Notes: generated by a model not told the origin, from the letters alone. DNA of 64,000 nucleotides from an archaeon (GCA_029563035.1 JAKQTP010000123.1:1-64000), one strand, 5' to 3'. Positions 45,119 to 55,398 are shown, counted from the stretch's first letter. Translations and numbers: made by a program.

Positions 45119-48100
45119 TTATTTCTTAATAATATAGCTAGGGCAAGAACCGTTTTGTTCTTCCAAGCTACTGGAACCTAATCCACTAGAAACAGCACCT
45201 ACGCCTGCTAAATTACTTCCGCTAGCAGCTGTTAATTCTGCTTTTTTCTTACTTGTGCTTTGTGGTAATTCTGTATCATCTCGTATTGTCCATTTTATCC
45301 TTATTTTAGTAGTATCATTATAATAAGAATACTTTGGTATTGTTAAATAAAGTTGCTGCAATAATGGTAAACTGCTTAACTTAGCTTGTTGTTCTTTTTC
45401 GTTTTCATCACTAGTTGTATCTGTAGCATAGGGTTTAGAAGGTTTCTTCCTAGTTTTAGTAGTTTTATCGAAAGACACACTACCATTATAAATAGTTTGA
45501 CCAAAAGTAGAATAGTCTTCTAAGGCAGAAGTTAATTTTTTATCATAATCATTTTTAGTATTTGTTTCTTTAGTAACTTTTTCTACTAAAGTTTTCCATT
45601 CTTTATAATATTTATTTTTGTCTTTTCCTGCTTGTAACTTTTCGCTGCTACCTTCTGGATATGAATTATAGTTATTTCTAGAAGTTTTAAGATTCTGATA
45701 TGCTATATCTCGATCCTCTTCATCTTTATTAATATTTTGCTGTAGTTTATCTATTATATCTATTTGTTCTTTTAAGCTTTTTTCTTTATTTTGTAATGTA
45801 ATAAAAGCATTATTAACTTCTATCATTTTAAGTTCAAGAGCACTACTTTGAGATTCTGTTAGAATATCATCACCTAACTTTCTTCCTATAGTTGGAAGAT
45901 TTTGATTTTCTGCTGTACTTCTTTCTGTAACTATCTTATTATCTGTAGCAGCTGCATATACACTGTCATTATAATTTAAGTGCCCTATGCAATCATGTGC
46001 TACATATAAGCCACCATTAACTGGATTACCAGTAATTGTAGGTAGAAAAGTTGCAACAGAATTTGCTATAGTTTGACCCAATATGCCAACGCCCTGTCCT
46101 ACCCAACTTCCGGTGTTATAAAATTCGTCAGTTGCTGGTATTTTAGAGGAAGTTAAAGTTCCTAATGTTTTATAATATTTCAAAGCTTTTTGATTAAAAT
46201 AACTATTAGAATGTGAATTGGAACCTAATGCATCTTCTAATAGAGTAGAAGCATTATTTGCTAATTTATTTTTAGAAAGAGAAGTAACTTTCGATACACC
46301 TCTAGAAGTAGGCGATAATGCGGTTAAAGATGCACTATCAAATGCTGTTTTATTTAGTAAGTTAACTGTTTCGGTAGTATCCGGTAATGAAAGCGTACTT
46401 TGCATATTTCCTATATTTAAATTTATACCAGTATCAGGTCTAGCAAAAGGCATTACACCTAAAACTGGGCTAGCAACAGTATCCAATTCATTTAAAGAAT
46501 ATGAGTATGTAATAGAATTTCTTCTTATATAAGAAAGAGTAGCAGAACTAGTAAATGGTTGTTCTATACCATATTTTATAGAAAAGGTGGTAAGCAAGCC
46601 AATAGAGTACTTATCTTCTAGATAGTAAGGACGATTTAGCCAAAATTCTGGCCTTCCTACAAGATCTATACTAAATATAGTTGCTTGCGATGTCATTCTA
46701 TTAAAAAGTGTTTTAGCAAATCTTACTGCTTCTTGTCCATTATCTATTGCAGTGTTAATAATTGTAGGTCCCGGATTATAACCATATTTAGATACAAAAT
46801 CTGTATTAGGATTATATAAACCGCTTCTTTCTAATACTTTTAAATCTCCTCTGGTTAATATAGGAAAAGCTGCAGTATCTGGTAATAAATCTTTTATGTT
46901 ATCATGCATTCCTTGTATTATCATGCTTTTTAGACCATTGCCAGATAATAGACAAATTTCATACGCACGAGATAATTCAGTAGTTAATAGTGCTTCTACA
47001 GAGCCAACGCTTCTAGTTTCTAATGAAGAAGTTTTAACTGGTTGTGAAGATCCAGCTCTACTTTCTATTTTAAAAACTTCTGCAATATCAGAAATAGATA
47101 AATTAGCAAGACCTTTAGTAGATTTAATATTATATTTTCCTAAAAATAATAATAAATTATCTGAAATAGCTTTAGTACCAGATGTATTAGAACTTGATCC
47201 AACTGTAGTACTCTGGATATCCTTATTTGATAAATACTGAATAAGTTTATATATATTGGGGCATACCTGATTTAGTACAATCCAAGAATATACTGTTAAA
47301 TCTTTGAAAGGACTACCTGCATTATCAATAATAAATTGTTGAATAGTTGTAGCACTATACTCAACTTGCAATTTTTGATGAACAGCAGCAATATCAGAAT
47401 GTGCAAAAGATTTAATATTTTGTTTAGAGAAATTTACTGCTGAAGTACCAGATTCTTCAATTAAGGAGTATAATGTATTATCACCTCTATCTGCTAATAG
47501 CGTATCTAAAAGTATAGAATTGTAACTACTGGTAAGCTCATCTACTCTATTTCCTAATTTAATCTTTTTTGTCCAATTTTCTAGAGAATCGTCGCCACGG
47601 AATACGTTAGGAAAACCATCTGCAATATATATGCCAGGTTGAAAATTCATTGCTTCTTTATTTTTAGTATCATCTGTTATATTTTTATGAATAGTAAAAT
47701 ATCTACCAACACGCATGAAACCAGCTAGAGTAGCATCTATCATTCCTTGCCCACCGGAGCTACTTCCTTCAACAATAACACTAGTTCTAATCATTTCGGG
47801 TTTAATTGTTTCACTAACACGCATTGTATCTTTTTGAGTTATAAACAATGGATGATTAGCTTTAGTATTAAAAAAGTAAGCATAATCTTTTCTATATACT
47901 ACCTTTTCTCCATCTGTGGTATTGTTAAAATTTCTAAAGTAAACTGGTTTTTTATCATAAACAGGATCTCTTTCTTCTATTTTAGACATAAACTTAGAAG
48001 GATGAAAATCATACATAATAGGTTCTATAAAGATATCACCCATAGGAGAACAATATACACAATATTCTTCATCATTTGTAAGTTTTTCTATTGCATCATA

Positions 48101-50350
48101 GGATGATGTTATGTTTTCTTCTGTTAAAAGTAATTCACTTATAGTCCAACGATCCTTATCACGTTTTCTAAACTTCTTGGGCCATAAGAAAAATAATCTA
48201 GGTCTAAAATAATTTTTCTGAGTTCCCATTTGTGCCGGACTATCTATTGCACTGAGTTCTGTAGGACTACCTAACACCATTTCTTTTAATCTTTCATAGG
48301 GTGTTACTACTATACTATCAAGTAAATCAGGTCTTCCGGTTTTTGGATTTATGGCTGCATTATATACATCTTCTACTCTATGAAAGTTGTTAATAAAATC
48401 ATATGTAAGGGCAGGATGAATACCACATACACCGAATCCACTATTACTTTGCCATCCAGTCTTAGTAGTATCAATTGAATTGTTAAAGGGATAACCTTTG
48501 GAAACTGCATTGATAGCTTGACTGGCTGCAGTACCTACTTTAGCTTTTCCAGTAAGCTTATCTACACCAGAAACTGCTTCATTTATTAAAGCACTACCAA
48601 CCTTAGATACAAGATTGGCTTCGTCTTTTAGAGAATAATCTTTTGTCCAATATCTTACAGAAGTATCATAAAAGGGTTTGATATTCTCTTCTTTAAAATC
48701 TTCTATAGTTATTTCGTTATATTGTAAATAGATATCATTCCAAGGACCCAGATTAAAACAATCTGGATCAGCTAAATAAGGTTTATCTTGTTTAAACCAA
48801 GATTCAAAATTGGTTTGTCTTCCAGATTCAATTCCTATTTGCTGTGCTACAGCTTCTGTTATTTTACCACCTAATTCCGTTGTTTTATAAACACTTTGTA
48901 CTTTACTATCAAGTGTATTTATAACTTTACCCTGAAACTTTGTAAGCCCTTTATCTATTTGATTTTGTAAACTATTTGAATCAAAACCAGTCAGTGCAGT
49001 AAACGGTCTTAGATTTTGAATCGTTCCGGTATTACCTATAGGTATCATAGTGCCAGGATTCATTACTGTATTTAATCCGGTATCAACAAGATTTAATCCT
49101 GCATTAACAAGATTTAATCCTGCACCTGTTATACTCGTAAGAGAAGATAATAAACCAGAAGTAACGCTTCTTAAAGTAAATTCTCTACACATCATTCCAT
49201 CAATATAATTTTGATTAGAATTTACTCCTGTTTTAAACTCGTGGGCTTCACGAAACACATTCATATACCTTTCTAAATTTGTACTGCTACTAGAAGTATT
49301 ATATGGTGGTGGATTGCTATTAGATTTAGCTAAAGTATTAGCAGAGGTATAGTAAAAATGACTATTTTCTATAGCTTTATACTGTCTTTCATCTTGTGAG
49401 AAAAACATTACTTTAACTAAAGTATTAAATGCACCTGGTTGCCCAGACTCAATTTTTTGTCCTCTATTGGCAAGTCCTTTGATACCACTTTCATGAGAAG
49501 CAGCACGAATTAAAGAACCTTTATCAGTATATTTCTTTCTTTTGTAAATATATAAAGGATCAGATCCTTGTATAGTTATTATATCGTCAGATCCATATGA
49601 TCTACTTTGGTCTAGTCCACTTATTACACCACTAAATCCAAAATACCAGTAAGAAGAAAATCTTCCTTTAAAAAATACATATATGGGATCTCTAAAATCA
49701 AAAATAATCTCACCTGCTTTCTTTGGGCAATTACTATGAAATTTTATTTCATATAACATTCTAGTAATACCCATACTATCATTTATCTTTAAATTAGTAA
49801 GAGAATTTATACTATTAATTATATCTGATTCTACAGTATTTCTACCTATTTTATCAAATGCCGCAGAAAAATCAGATGGGTTTAAATCTGTTTTTAATGA
49901 TCTTTCTACTTTAGTAGATACATTATCATAAGGCGATCCTTGTTTATTTAACCAAGGATATTCATATGCTTGCAAAATATCTTTATCTTCTCTCCATCTT
50001 CCTTGATTGGCTTCTCCTATTAGATCTGTAATATCTACATTATACTTTCCTCTGGGGTTAGATAAAGTTATGGTACAACCACCATTTGCAGCATCATCAT
50101 AACTGGTATCTACTCCTATAACATCTTTAGTTACTTCTGCACCACATAAAAAAACTCTGCATTCAGGACTTAAATTAACTAAAGTTACACCATCTTCTCT
50201 TTCTCTTTCTATAGCAGAGACAGGATATGTTTTATCAAATGTACCAAATACTATACCTTGTGCATTTGCAGAAGAATCTGTAGTATTTACTACTAGCTTT
50301 TTTCCTTCAGCTTTTAATTTATCTCTAAAGCGTTCAATAGGAGTAGGCAT
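45119..50350 (-). CDS. Large baseplate hub protein with C-terminal coiled coil
   Basis: A 1743-residue structural protein, the longest in the window. N-terminal parts (NGGCTITLSNPRGKYNV and GFSGVISGLDQSRSYGSDD with IITIQGSDPLYIYKR) recall the ring-forming domains of gpD/gp27-like hub proteins. The centre is large and of no clear family. Residues about 1500-1610 form a long coiled coil (FITLQNKEKSLKEQIDII), followed by Lys/Asp/Thr-rich sequence and a Gly/Ser-rich end. The size suggests that several hub parts of smaller phages are fused. The position between the 273-residue protein and the spike supports the call. Confidence 0.65.
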   Translation of the reverse strand: MPTPIERFRDKLKAEGKKLVVNTTDSSANAQGIVFGTFDKTYPVSAIEREREDGVTLVNLSPECRVFLCGAEVTKDVIGVDTSYDDAANGGCTITLSNPRGKYNVDITDLIGEANQGRWREDKDILQAYEYPWLNKQGSPYDNVSTKVERSLKTDLNPSDFSAAFDKIGRNTVESDIINSINSLTNLKINDSMGITRMLYEIKFHSNCPKKAGEIIFDFRDPIYVFFKGRFSSYWYFGFSGVISGLDQSRSYGSDDIITIQGSDPLYIYKRKKYTDKGSLIRAASHESGIKGLANRGQKIESGQPGAFNTLVKVMFFSQDERQYKAIENSHFYYTSANTLAKSNSNPPPYNTSSSSTNLERYMNVFREAHEFKTGVNSNQNYIDGMMCREFTLRSVTSGLLSSLTSITGAGLNLVNAGLNLVDTGLNTVMNPGTMIPIGNTGTIQNLRPFTALTGFDSNSLQNQIDKGLTKFQGKVINTLDSKVQSVYKTTELGGKITEAVAQQIGIESGRQTNFESWFKQDKPYLADPDCFNLGPWNDIYLQYNEITIEDFKEENIKPFYDTSVRYWTKDYSLKDEANLVSKVGSALINEAVSGVDKLTGKAKVGTAASQAINAVSKGYPFNNSIDTTKTGWQSNSGFGVCGIHPALTYDFINNFHRVEDVYNAAINPKTGRPDLLDSIVVTPYERLKEMVLGSPTELSAIDSPAQMGTQKNYFRPRLFFLWPKKFRKRDKDRWTISELLLTEENITSSYDAIEKLTNDEEYCVYCSPMGDIFIEPIMYDFHPSKFMSKIEERDPVYDKKPVYFRNFNNTTDGEKVVYRKDYAYFFNTKANHPLFITQKDTMRVSETIKPEMIRTSVIVEGSSSGGQGMIDATLAGFMRVGRYFTIHKNITDDTKNKEAMNFQPGIYIADGFPNVFRGDDSLENWTKKIKLGNRVDELTSSYNSILLDTLLADRGDNTLYSLIEESGTSAVNFSKQNIKSFAHSDIAAVHQKLQVEYSATTIQQFIIDNAGSPFKDLTVYSWIVLNQVCPNIYKLIQYLSNKDIQSTTVGSSSNTSGTKAISDNLLLFLGKYNIKSTKGLANLSISDIAEVFKIESRAGSSQPVKTSSLETRSVGSVEALLTTELSRAYEICLLSGNGLKSMIIQGMHDNIKDLLPDTAAFPILTRGDLKVLERSGLYNPNTDFVSKYGYNPGPTIINTAIDNGQEAVRFAKTLFNRMTSQATIFSIDLVGRPEFWLNRPYYLEDKYSIGLLTTFSIKYGIEQPFTSSATLSYIRRNSITYSYSLNELDTVASPVLGVMPFARPDTGINLNIGNMQSTLSLPDTTETVNLLNKTAFDSASLTALSPTSRGVSKVTSLSKNKLANNASTLLEDALGSNSHSNSYFNQKALKYYKTLGTLTSSKIPATDEFYNTGSWVGQGVGILGQTIANSVATFLPTITGNPVNGGLYVAHDCIGHLNYNDSVYAAATDNKIVTERSTAENQNLPTIGRKLGDDILTESQSSALELKMIEVNNAFITLQNKEKSLKEQIDIIDKLQQNINKDEEDRDIAYQNLKTSRNNYNSYPEGSSEKLQAGKDKNKYYKEWKTLVEKVTKETNTKNDYDKKLTSALEDYSTFGQTIYNGSVSFDKTTKTRKKPSKPYATDTTSDENEKEQQAKLSSLPLLQQLYLTIPKYSYYNDTTKIRIKWTIRDDTELPQSTSKKKAELTAASGSNLAGVGAVSSGLGSSSLEEQNGSCPSYIIKK

Positions 50351-51171
50351 TATAGTATTTTAACCATTCCATTCTGTAGATTAGTAGTAGATGTATACAT
50401 ACCAGGAACTCTTTGTGAAATAGTAATTTTTCTTAGATTTTCTACAATATATTCAAAGCTATAATGAACTGTTTGTGCATCATCTTTAGTTTCTGGTACT
50501 TGAAAAGACGTGAAATATCCTTCTGCTATTACACCAGTAGGAAATTGTTTTGTATACATCTTTATATATTTTACATTATAATGTTCTTGTCCATCATTAT
50601 CATAATAATATGCAGGTTGATCTGCTAAATCTTTTAATCTTTGTAAGAATAATCTGGGTGAATTATCTGTATTATCTGCGTGTCTTCCAGCTTTAATTCT
50701 ATTACTTTCTGAAAGACTTGGATTCCATTTATTTAATTGAGCTTTTAATTTATTGGGATCTATTTGACCATTTCTTGTATACGAATTATATGTATTTCTT
50801 AATCCTTGTTTAATATAATTAGTATTTCCTTTTAGAAGGTTAAAAGCACCAGTTTCAGCATTTTGCGAAGCAGATTCAATTTGAACCCAACCAACTGCAC
50901 CTTCCACAGTGATTACTTTTACATCTTGTCTGTAATGAAAAGTAACAATAGAACCTGCTGTATGCTGTCTATTTTGAATATATTTATCTTGTATAGTAAT
51001 AGAAGAAGGATTTATCCACATTTCATACCAAGAATTTTTTATTTGCGTAGAATCAGATACAACACCCTTAGTTAATAAACTAGTTAGATTAGTGCTAAGA
51101 TATGATCTTTTTTGTAAAGCCATTTGCTGTAGCATATTTGAAGAAAATAAAAAAGGAGTTAAGCCTGCCAT
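50350..51171 (-). CDS. Tail/baseplate protein upstream of the hub
   Basis: A 273-residue protein with a beta-rich N-terminal half (YEMWINPSSITIQDKYIQNR, GSIVTFHYRQDVKVITVEG) and a helical central part. In many contractile-tail phages a protein of this size between the tape measure and the hub (gp53, XkdP or LysM-type) joins the tube to the hub, but no LysM motif is seen here. Start and stop overlap the neighbouring genes by one base or by a few nt. Confidence 0.6.
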   Translation of the reverse strand: MAGLTPFLFSSNMLQQMALQKRSYLSTNLTSLLTKGVVSDSTQIKNSWYEMWINPSSITIQDKYIQNRQHTAGSIVTFHYRQDVKVITVEGAVGWVQIESASQNAETGAFNLLKGNTNYIKQGLRNTYNSYTRNGQIDPNKLKAQLNKWNPSLSESNRIKAGRHADNTDNSPRLFLQRLKDLADQPAYYYDNDGQEHYNVKYIKMYTKQFPTGVIAEGYFTSFQVPETKDDAQTVHYSFEYIVENLRKITISQRVPGMYTSTTNLQNGMVKIL

Positions 51172-51174
51172 ATA

Positions 51175-53307
51175 TTATCCACCTATTAAACCCATTCTTC
51201 TAGCAAATACTTCTTCTATTTTATTAAGAAAGGTATTATCTGTTAATATTGATCCATTTATATTTAAAGTAATTTCTATTTTTTTGTCTGAAGTTCCCAT
51301 TCCGCCACTAACTCTATTCATAGCATTTTTAGTAGTTTGCGGAGAACCAATTTGTATATCATGCGAAGGATTAAAAGCATAAAAACTATCACGTCCAAGA
51401 GATTTCATAGATTCACTTGTAAGAACTTCGCTTACTGTTCCTCGTTTTATAACGCCACCAATATGTTTCTTTCCACCTTCTTCCATTCCTATAATATCTT
51501 TTAATACGTTTTTACTTTCTCTATACGCTTGCAGAGCTTTTGCAGGTGTTGCTTCTCCTTTTGCAAGTTGTACCAAAAGTGTTGCAACTCTATCTTGCCA
51601 TTTTTGTGTAATTAATTCAAATTTAACCAACTGTCCTAGCTTTTCATCTGGTGGTTTCATTTCTTGCTGTATTGCTGGTACTAGTTCATCTAATTTTTCT
51701 GCAGGTGTTAGCATTAATGTTCTTAGCGTTTCCATATCTTTAATAGGTGCAATTCCAGCTTGCATTGCAGCCATACCTTTTTGAAACCCTGCAGGTCCAC
51801 TTAGAATTAGTTTTTGAAATTCTCTTATTGTTCTTAAGGTTATATCTCTGCCTGTTATCCCGGACTCTTCTAGAGAATACCCGCCACCTTCTCTTTCTTT
51901 GAAGTATTTTCCTCCCAACATATATTGTTCCATTTGTTGAGTTAATGAGCCTTTTAATCCTATTTGGTTGGCCCAGAATGCACTAACAGCCATTCCTTGT
52001 TGTGCTCTTCCACCAATAATGTCTGCAGATACCTTTCCAATATTTTGTTTAGTAATGCCAGCTCTAAAAAGTAATTCCTGATTTTTTAGTAATCCTTGAG
52101 TTACTCTGGCTACGGTTTCCATATCTACACCTAGGTATCTAGCTTGTACCGCACTATCACCTATCCATTTAGCTATATCTTGTAAAGGAATACCTGCTTG
52201 TTTTGCAGTTTCTCTAAATTGACTCATAGTCTGTTCTACAATCTTCCACGTATCTCTTACTGAATTAGAAGATTGAATTATACTGGAGGTAAATGCAGAA
52301 GCAATATCCTCACCGTAAGTTTTGCTTATTAGAGCATATCCTTTAATTTCTTCTTCCGCTTCTTCTTTAGTTCTCCCAATAATACCTTTTCTAAAAGCTG
52401 TTTCACCATACTGGGTAAATTCCTCTCTAGTTAATTGACTACTTGCCATTACACTAATACCACCAGGTGCGCCTAATGCTCCGGCTCTTGCAGAAAAAAC
52501 TCTTTGCTGTAATCTTCTTTTGTAATCATACATCATAGATTCTATTAAAGCATTGGCAGTTCCTCCTATAAATCCACCTACTGCTGGTATACCTTTTAAT
52601 ATACCAGTTAGTGCCCCTGTAACTTTAGAAATTTCACCTGTTTTTTCTAGTTCTCGTTCTCTTCTTCTTTCAGTATATCCTTTAAGTTTTTCCGTACCAA
52701 ATCTACCAAAAGCAGAAGCAGTACCTACCATACTTTTCAATGCACCTTCAGGACCTGCTGCACCTGCTGCACCAAAAACTAATTTAAACTGTGCCCCTAC
52801 CTCAGATGCTAATTTTTTTATATCCTGTAAATTTTTTCTTTTTATTTGGAGTTCTTTATTTATTTCTTTAGAAGTTTTAACTTGTTTTCCTATTTCTTCT
52901 GAAACTTTCTTATACGAACCTTCTACAGATTTAATTGCTGATAGTAATGCCTTATTAGCAGCAGTATGTTTTTTAGTTTCCTCAGCTGCTTTTTTTAAAG
53001 TTTCTAAAGCGTCTTGATATGATTTTCCTGTTTTTTCTTGTATTGCTTGTGCTGCTTTAAGGACAGAAGGTACTTTATCTAATGCATCCTTTGTTTCACT
53101 AACAGATTTTTTAGATCTAGATAAAGCTTCATCCATTTCTAATTCTGTTGCTAACATTTTTCTCTGGGTGGAATCAATGCTGGAAAATATATCTTTTAAA
53201 GCTTCTGCGTTTTTTAGTTGTTCAGTTAAATCTGCAGTAGCACCTTTAGATACCTCAGCAGCTTTTTTTACATCCAGCATTACTTGATCTAATTTTGGAT
53301 CTGGCAT
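51175..53307 (-). CDS. Tail tape measure protein
   Basis: A 710-residue protein with extended coiled coils over residues 1-165 (LTEQLKNAEALKDIFSSID), a hydrophobic Gly/Ala stretch near 165-260 (GAAGAAGPEGALKSMVG; IPAVGGFIGGTANALI) and helical sequence to the end. Length and position directly after the chaperone frames are those of a tape measure. At the usual rise of about 1.5 angstrom per residue, the tail would be near 105 nm, if this protein alone sets the length. Confidence 0.82.
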   Translation of the reverse strand: MPDPKLDQVMLDVKKAAEVSKGATADLTEQLKNAEALKDIFSSIDSTQRKMLATELEMDEALSRSKKSVSETKDALDKVPSVLKAAQAIQEKTGKSYQDALETLKKAAEETKKHTAANKALLSAIKSVEGSYKKVSEEIGKQVKTSKEINKELQIKRKNLQDIKKLASEVGAQFKLVFGAAGAAGPEGALKSMVGTASAFGRFGTEKLKGYTERRRERELEKTGEISKVTGALTGILKGIPAVGGFIGGTANALIESMMYDYKRRLQQRVFSARAGALGAPGGISVMASSQLTREEFTQYGETAFRKGIIGRTKEEAEEEIKGYALISKTYGEDIASAFTSSIIQSSNSVRDTWKIVEQTMSQFRETAKQAGIPLQDIAKWIGDSAVQARYLGVDMETVARVTQGLLKNQELLFRAGITKQNIGKVSADIIGGRAQQGMAVSAFWANQIGLKGSLTQQMEQYMLGGKYFKEREGGGYSLEESGITGRDITLRTIREFQKLILSGPAGFQKGMAAMQAGIAPIKDMETLRTLMLTPAEKLDELVPAIQQEMKPPDEKLGQLVKFELITQKWQDRVATLLVQLAKGEATPAKALQAYRESKNVLKDIIGMEEGGKKHIGGVIKRGTVSEVLTSESMKSLGRDSFYAFNPSHDIQIGSPQTTKNAMNRVSGGMGTSDKKIEITLNINGSILTDNTFLNKIEEVFARRMGLIGG

Positions 53308-53316
53308 AATAATATC

Positions 53317-53730
53317 CTATATACTTACTGCGATTCCATCTATATTTAATCTATCTTTCATATCCTTATCTGATATAAGAACTTCTCCAGTTTTCATGCT
53401 AACCAATCCTTTAGTAGGATCATAATATGTATCTGCAGAAGCATAATGAGAATCACCCATATTTACTGTATCAGGAAGACCCTGTTTTTTATTCTTTTCT
53501 TTTTGATCATGATACTTTTTCCATTCACCATAGTTTTCTGGTGCTACTATGCTGGATATGAATTCACCGTGAGGTCTCATCATATCAGTCCATTCTTCAT
53601 ATAGTTTGTATCGTCTACAGCGAATAGCAATAAGCCAATAACTAATAGGTATTGACTTAACTTCTTCAGAGTAAGGATTCCATCCATTCATTGCGCAGAT
53701 GAAAAGTTTCATGAAATTGAAGTCGCCCAT
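53317..53730 (-). CDS. Tail assembly chaperone, downstream part reached by -1 frameshift
   Basis: A 137-codon open frame (MGDFNFMKLFICAMNGWNPY) that follows the 237-residue gene in the -1 frame. The ATG at 53730 has no proper ribosome binding site and lies inside a predicted stem. The frame is continuous upstream with no stop as far as the slippery heptamer at 53775-53781. It is therefore best read as the C-terminal part of a fusion of about 388 residues, in the manner of lambda G-T and P2 E-E'. Position just before the tape measure gene is the one expected. Independent start at 53730 or at 53712 cannot be excluded. Confidence 0.75.
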   Translation of the reverse strand: MGDFNFMKLFICAMNGWNPYSEEVKSIPISYWLIAIRCRRYKLYEEWTDMMRPHGEFISSIVAPENYGEWKKYHDQKEKNKKQGLPDTVNMGDSHYASADTYYDPTKGLVSMKTGEVLISDKDMKDRLNIDGIAVSI

Positions 53731-53781
53731 TAATTCATCTGCGTCTTCCCATTCTTCAAATGGACGACTTATGAGTTTTTT
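53720..53781 (-). promoter_or_regulatory. Programmed -1 ribosomal frameshift signal
   Basis: The minus-strand mRNA reads CTA AAA AAC TCA TAA in the zero frame. A AAA AAC (53775-53781) is a canonical X XXY YYZ heptamer, two codons ahead of the zero-frame stop. After a 4-nt spacer, AAGTCGTCCATT (53759-53770) can pair with AATGGGCGACTT (53720-53731) as a 12-bp stem with one G-U pair. The stem closes a 27-nt loop and holds the ATG of the downstream frame in its 3' arm. Confidence 0.8.
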
Positions 53782-54482
53782 AGTTTATCTAGCGCTTTGT
53801 CTCTTTCATCTTCTAATTCAAGATATTTTGAATAAAGAAGATCTATAATTCTAGGAGCCATACCAACTAGATAAGCTCTTAAAGATTTTTTGACTGTAAT
53901 AATGTAGTCAATTTTAGAGGGGTGATCTTGAGGTTGTATTTCTGGAAAGAATTGATAAATAGGGATGCCATCAATGGCTTCTATTGAATATACTACTTTT
54001 GAAAAGACAACCGATGTAATTCTTCCAGCTTCGGTTTCTATACTATCCTTAAGATCATCCATTGCTAAAAGGATGTCCCCTTGATCTAGCGCTCTTAGTG
54101 TCCAAGTATGACCTGCTACATCGAAAGTCTTTTTTAATTCACCTTTAGCTAATAAATCAGCTAAAATATTTCTTGGATGCTCAGGAGCAGCTTCGTTTTT
54201 CTTTTTAACAGCTTCGACTTCTTTTAAAAGCCGTTCTTCTGCTAAAGTATTTTTAGATAGATATTTCTCTATCTCTGCATCTATCTCATTTTTTCTTTCT
54301 TTTGTTATAAACTGAGGTTCTTGATGCAATTTTGTATCCGCAAATGAATCTAATTCTTTTTCAATTTCTGCATCAGGATGCATCATAACTCCTGGGGGCA
54401 TTGGAATACCTCTCATTTTAGAAGGAGCTTGAGGACCTGTTAAAAATTCACTCTGATTAAAATCTTCTAATTCTTGTTTCAT
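53769..54482 (-). CDS. Tail assembly chaperone, upstream frame
   Basis: A 237-residue protein. The N-terminal 95 residues are charged and partly coiled. Residues of about 105-150 contain FDVAGHTWTLRALDQGD, typical of tail assembly chaperones that wrap the tape measure. The end (KYLELEDERDKALDKL) is helical. It lies between the small 69-residue gene after the tube and the tape measure gene. Its last codons contain the slippery heptamer from which the downstream frame is reached. Confidence 0.75.
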   Translation of the reverse strand: MKQELEDFNQSEFLTGPQAPSKMRGIPMPPGVMMHPDAEIEKELDSFADTKLHQEPQFITKERKNEIDAEIEKYLSKNTLAEERLLKEVEAVKKKNEAAPEHPRNILADLLAKGELKKTFDVAGHTWTLRALDQGDILLAMDDLKDSIETEAGRITSVVFSKVVYSIEAIDGIPIYQFFPEIQPQDHPSKIDYIITVKKSLRAYLVGMAPRIIDLLYSKYLELEDERDKALDKLKNS

Positions 54483-54511
54483 TTGTATTTCATTTTCTCC
54501 TTTACTGGTTT

Positions 54512-54721
54512 TTAATTAAATTCAACAATACCGTTTATAATTTGTAACCTGCTTATTAGAGATATTAATTCCTGTTTTTGATTTTCAAATTCTTTCACAT
54601 CTGTCCATACGGCATCTTCAAAAAAAGCAGGATATATGGTGTGTCTAAATAAATCTGCTGCAAATCTGTTATTATCTGCAGCTAGTTTTCTATAGAACAC
54701 TTCTAAATCTCTAGATTGCAT
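54512..54721 (-). CDS. Small tail-module protein, 69 residues
   Basis: A 69-residue helical protein (MQSRDLEVFYRKLAADNN) that begins 2 nt after the tube gene stop and ends 29 nt before the chaperone start. No family is recognised. It may be a minor chaperone or a scaffolding aid for the tube. Conservation of position in relatives would be the test. Confidence 0.55.
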   Translation of the reverse strand: MQSRDLEVFYRKLAADNNRFAADLFRHTIYPAFFEDAVWTDVKEFENQKQELISLISRLQIINGIVEFN

Positions 54722-54723
54722 AA

Positions 54724-55398
54724 TTATGCACCAGCTAGAATAGGACGAATTCTAGTAGCAGTTAAAGTACCGTTTTCTAGAATAGGACCATTCTTTTCTG
54801 CTGTTGGTATATCCTCACCTATATCTGTAAACCAGCATTCTTCAAATACCCTACCAAATACAATAGTTCCTACTGTAGGAGATAAGAATTGTTGATAAAT
54901 ATACACTGGTCTAACCTGTTGAATAAGAGATACATAAGGATTTTGTAATGCACCGGTATATTGAATCTCATTATTATTTTGTATTTGCTCGGTATCTTCT
55001 GTACCTGCTCCGTCTATTCTCATAAGAGATCTAAGAAGATTGGAACTATATAAAGCATATCTACTTAAGGTAATGTCCACGCCATTTACTTTTCCAGGTA
55101 TAACTTCAATCGGTTCACCTGGCCAATAAAAGGTCTGACCAAATCTAGCAGTTGCTAGATTAGTAGCAGATTCAAATGTACCATTAGGATAAGCTTCTAT
55201 TTGATGAAGAATTTCTTTATCTCTAGTCATAGTCCATTTAAATTGTTGCACATATCCTATAGCAAATTGTTTACCATCACCAAAGCGAACCGCCATGGTA
55301 ATAGATTGCATTGCTGCTTTTGGTACAGTATCAGTATCTGAAACTCTTCCACCCCCACCGGTTGCCCAGTTCATTGGGAAGATTCGTGATGTAGCCAT
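54724..55398 (-). CDS. Tail tube protein
   Basis: A 224-residue protein of beta-rich composition (SITMAVRFGDGKQFAIGYVQ, GTIVFGRVFEECWF, then TLTATRIRPIL). It precedes chaperones and the tape measure, and it follows the sheath gene apart from one inserted endonuclease gene. The length is a little above usual tube proteins (about 140-190). The ATG has a strong AAGGAG site. It would assemble as hexameric rings inside the sheath. Confidence 0.75.
   Translation of the reverse strand: MATSRIFPMNWATGGGGRVSDTDTVPKAAMQSITMAVRFGDGKQFAIGYVQQFKWTMTRDKEILHQIEAYPNGTFESATNLATARFGQTFYWPGEPIEVIPGKVNGVDITLSRYALYSSNLLRSLMRIDGAGTEDTEQIQNNNEIQYTGALQNPYVSLIQQVRPVYIYQQFLSPTVGTIVFGRVFEECWFTDIGEDIPTAEKNGPILENGTLTATRIRPILAGA

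Noticed and set aside
53317..53730. Independent gene starting at ATG 53730
   Set aside because: No ribosome binding site, start inside a stem and an open frame back to a slippery heptamer favour frameshift expression, although a weak internal start cannot be ruled out.
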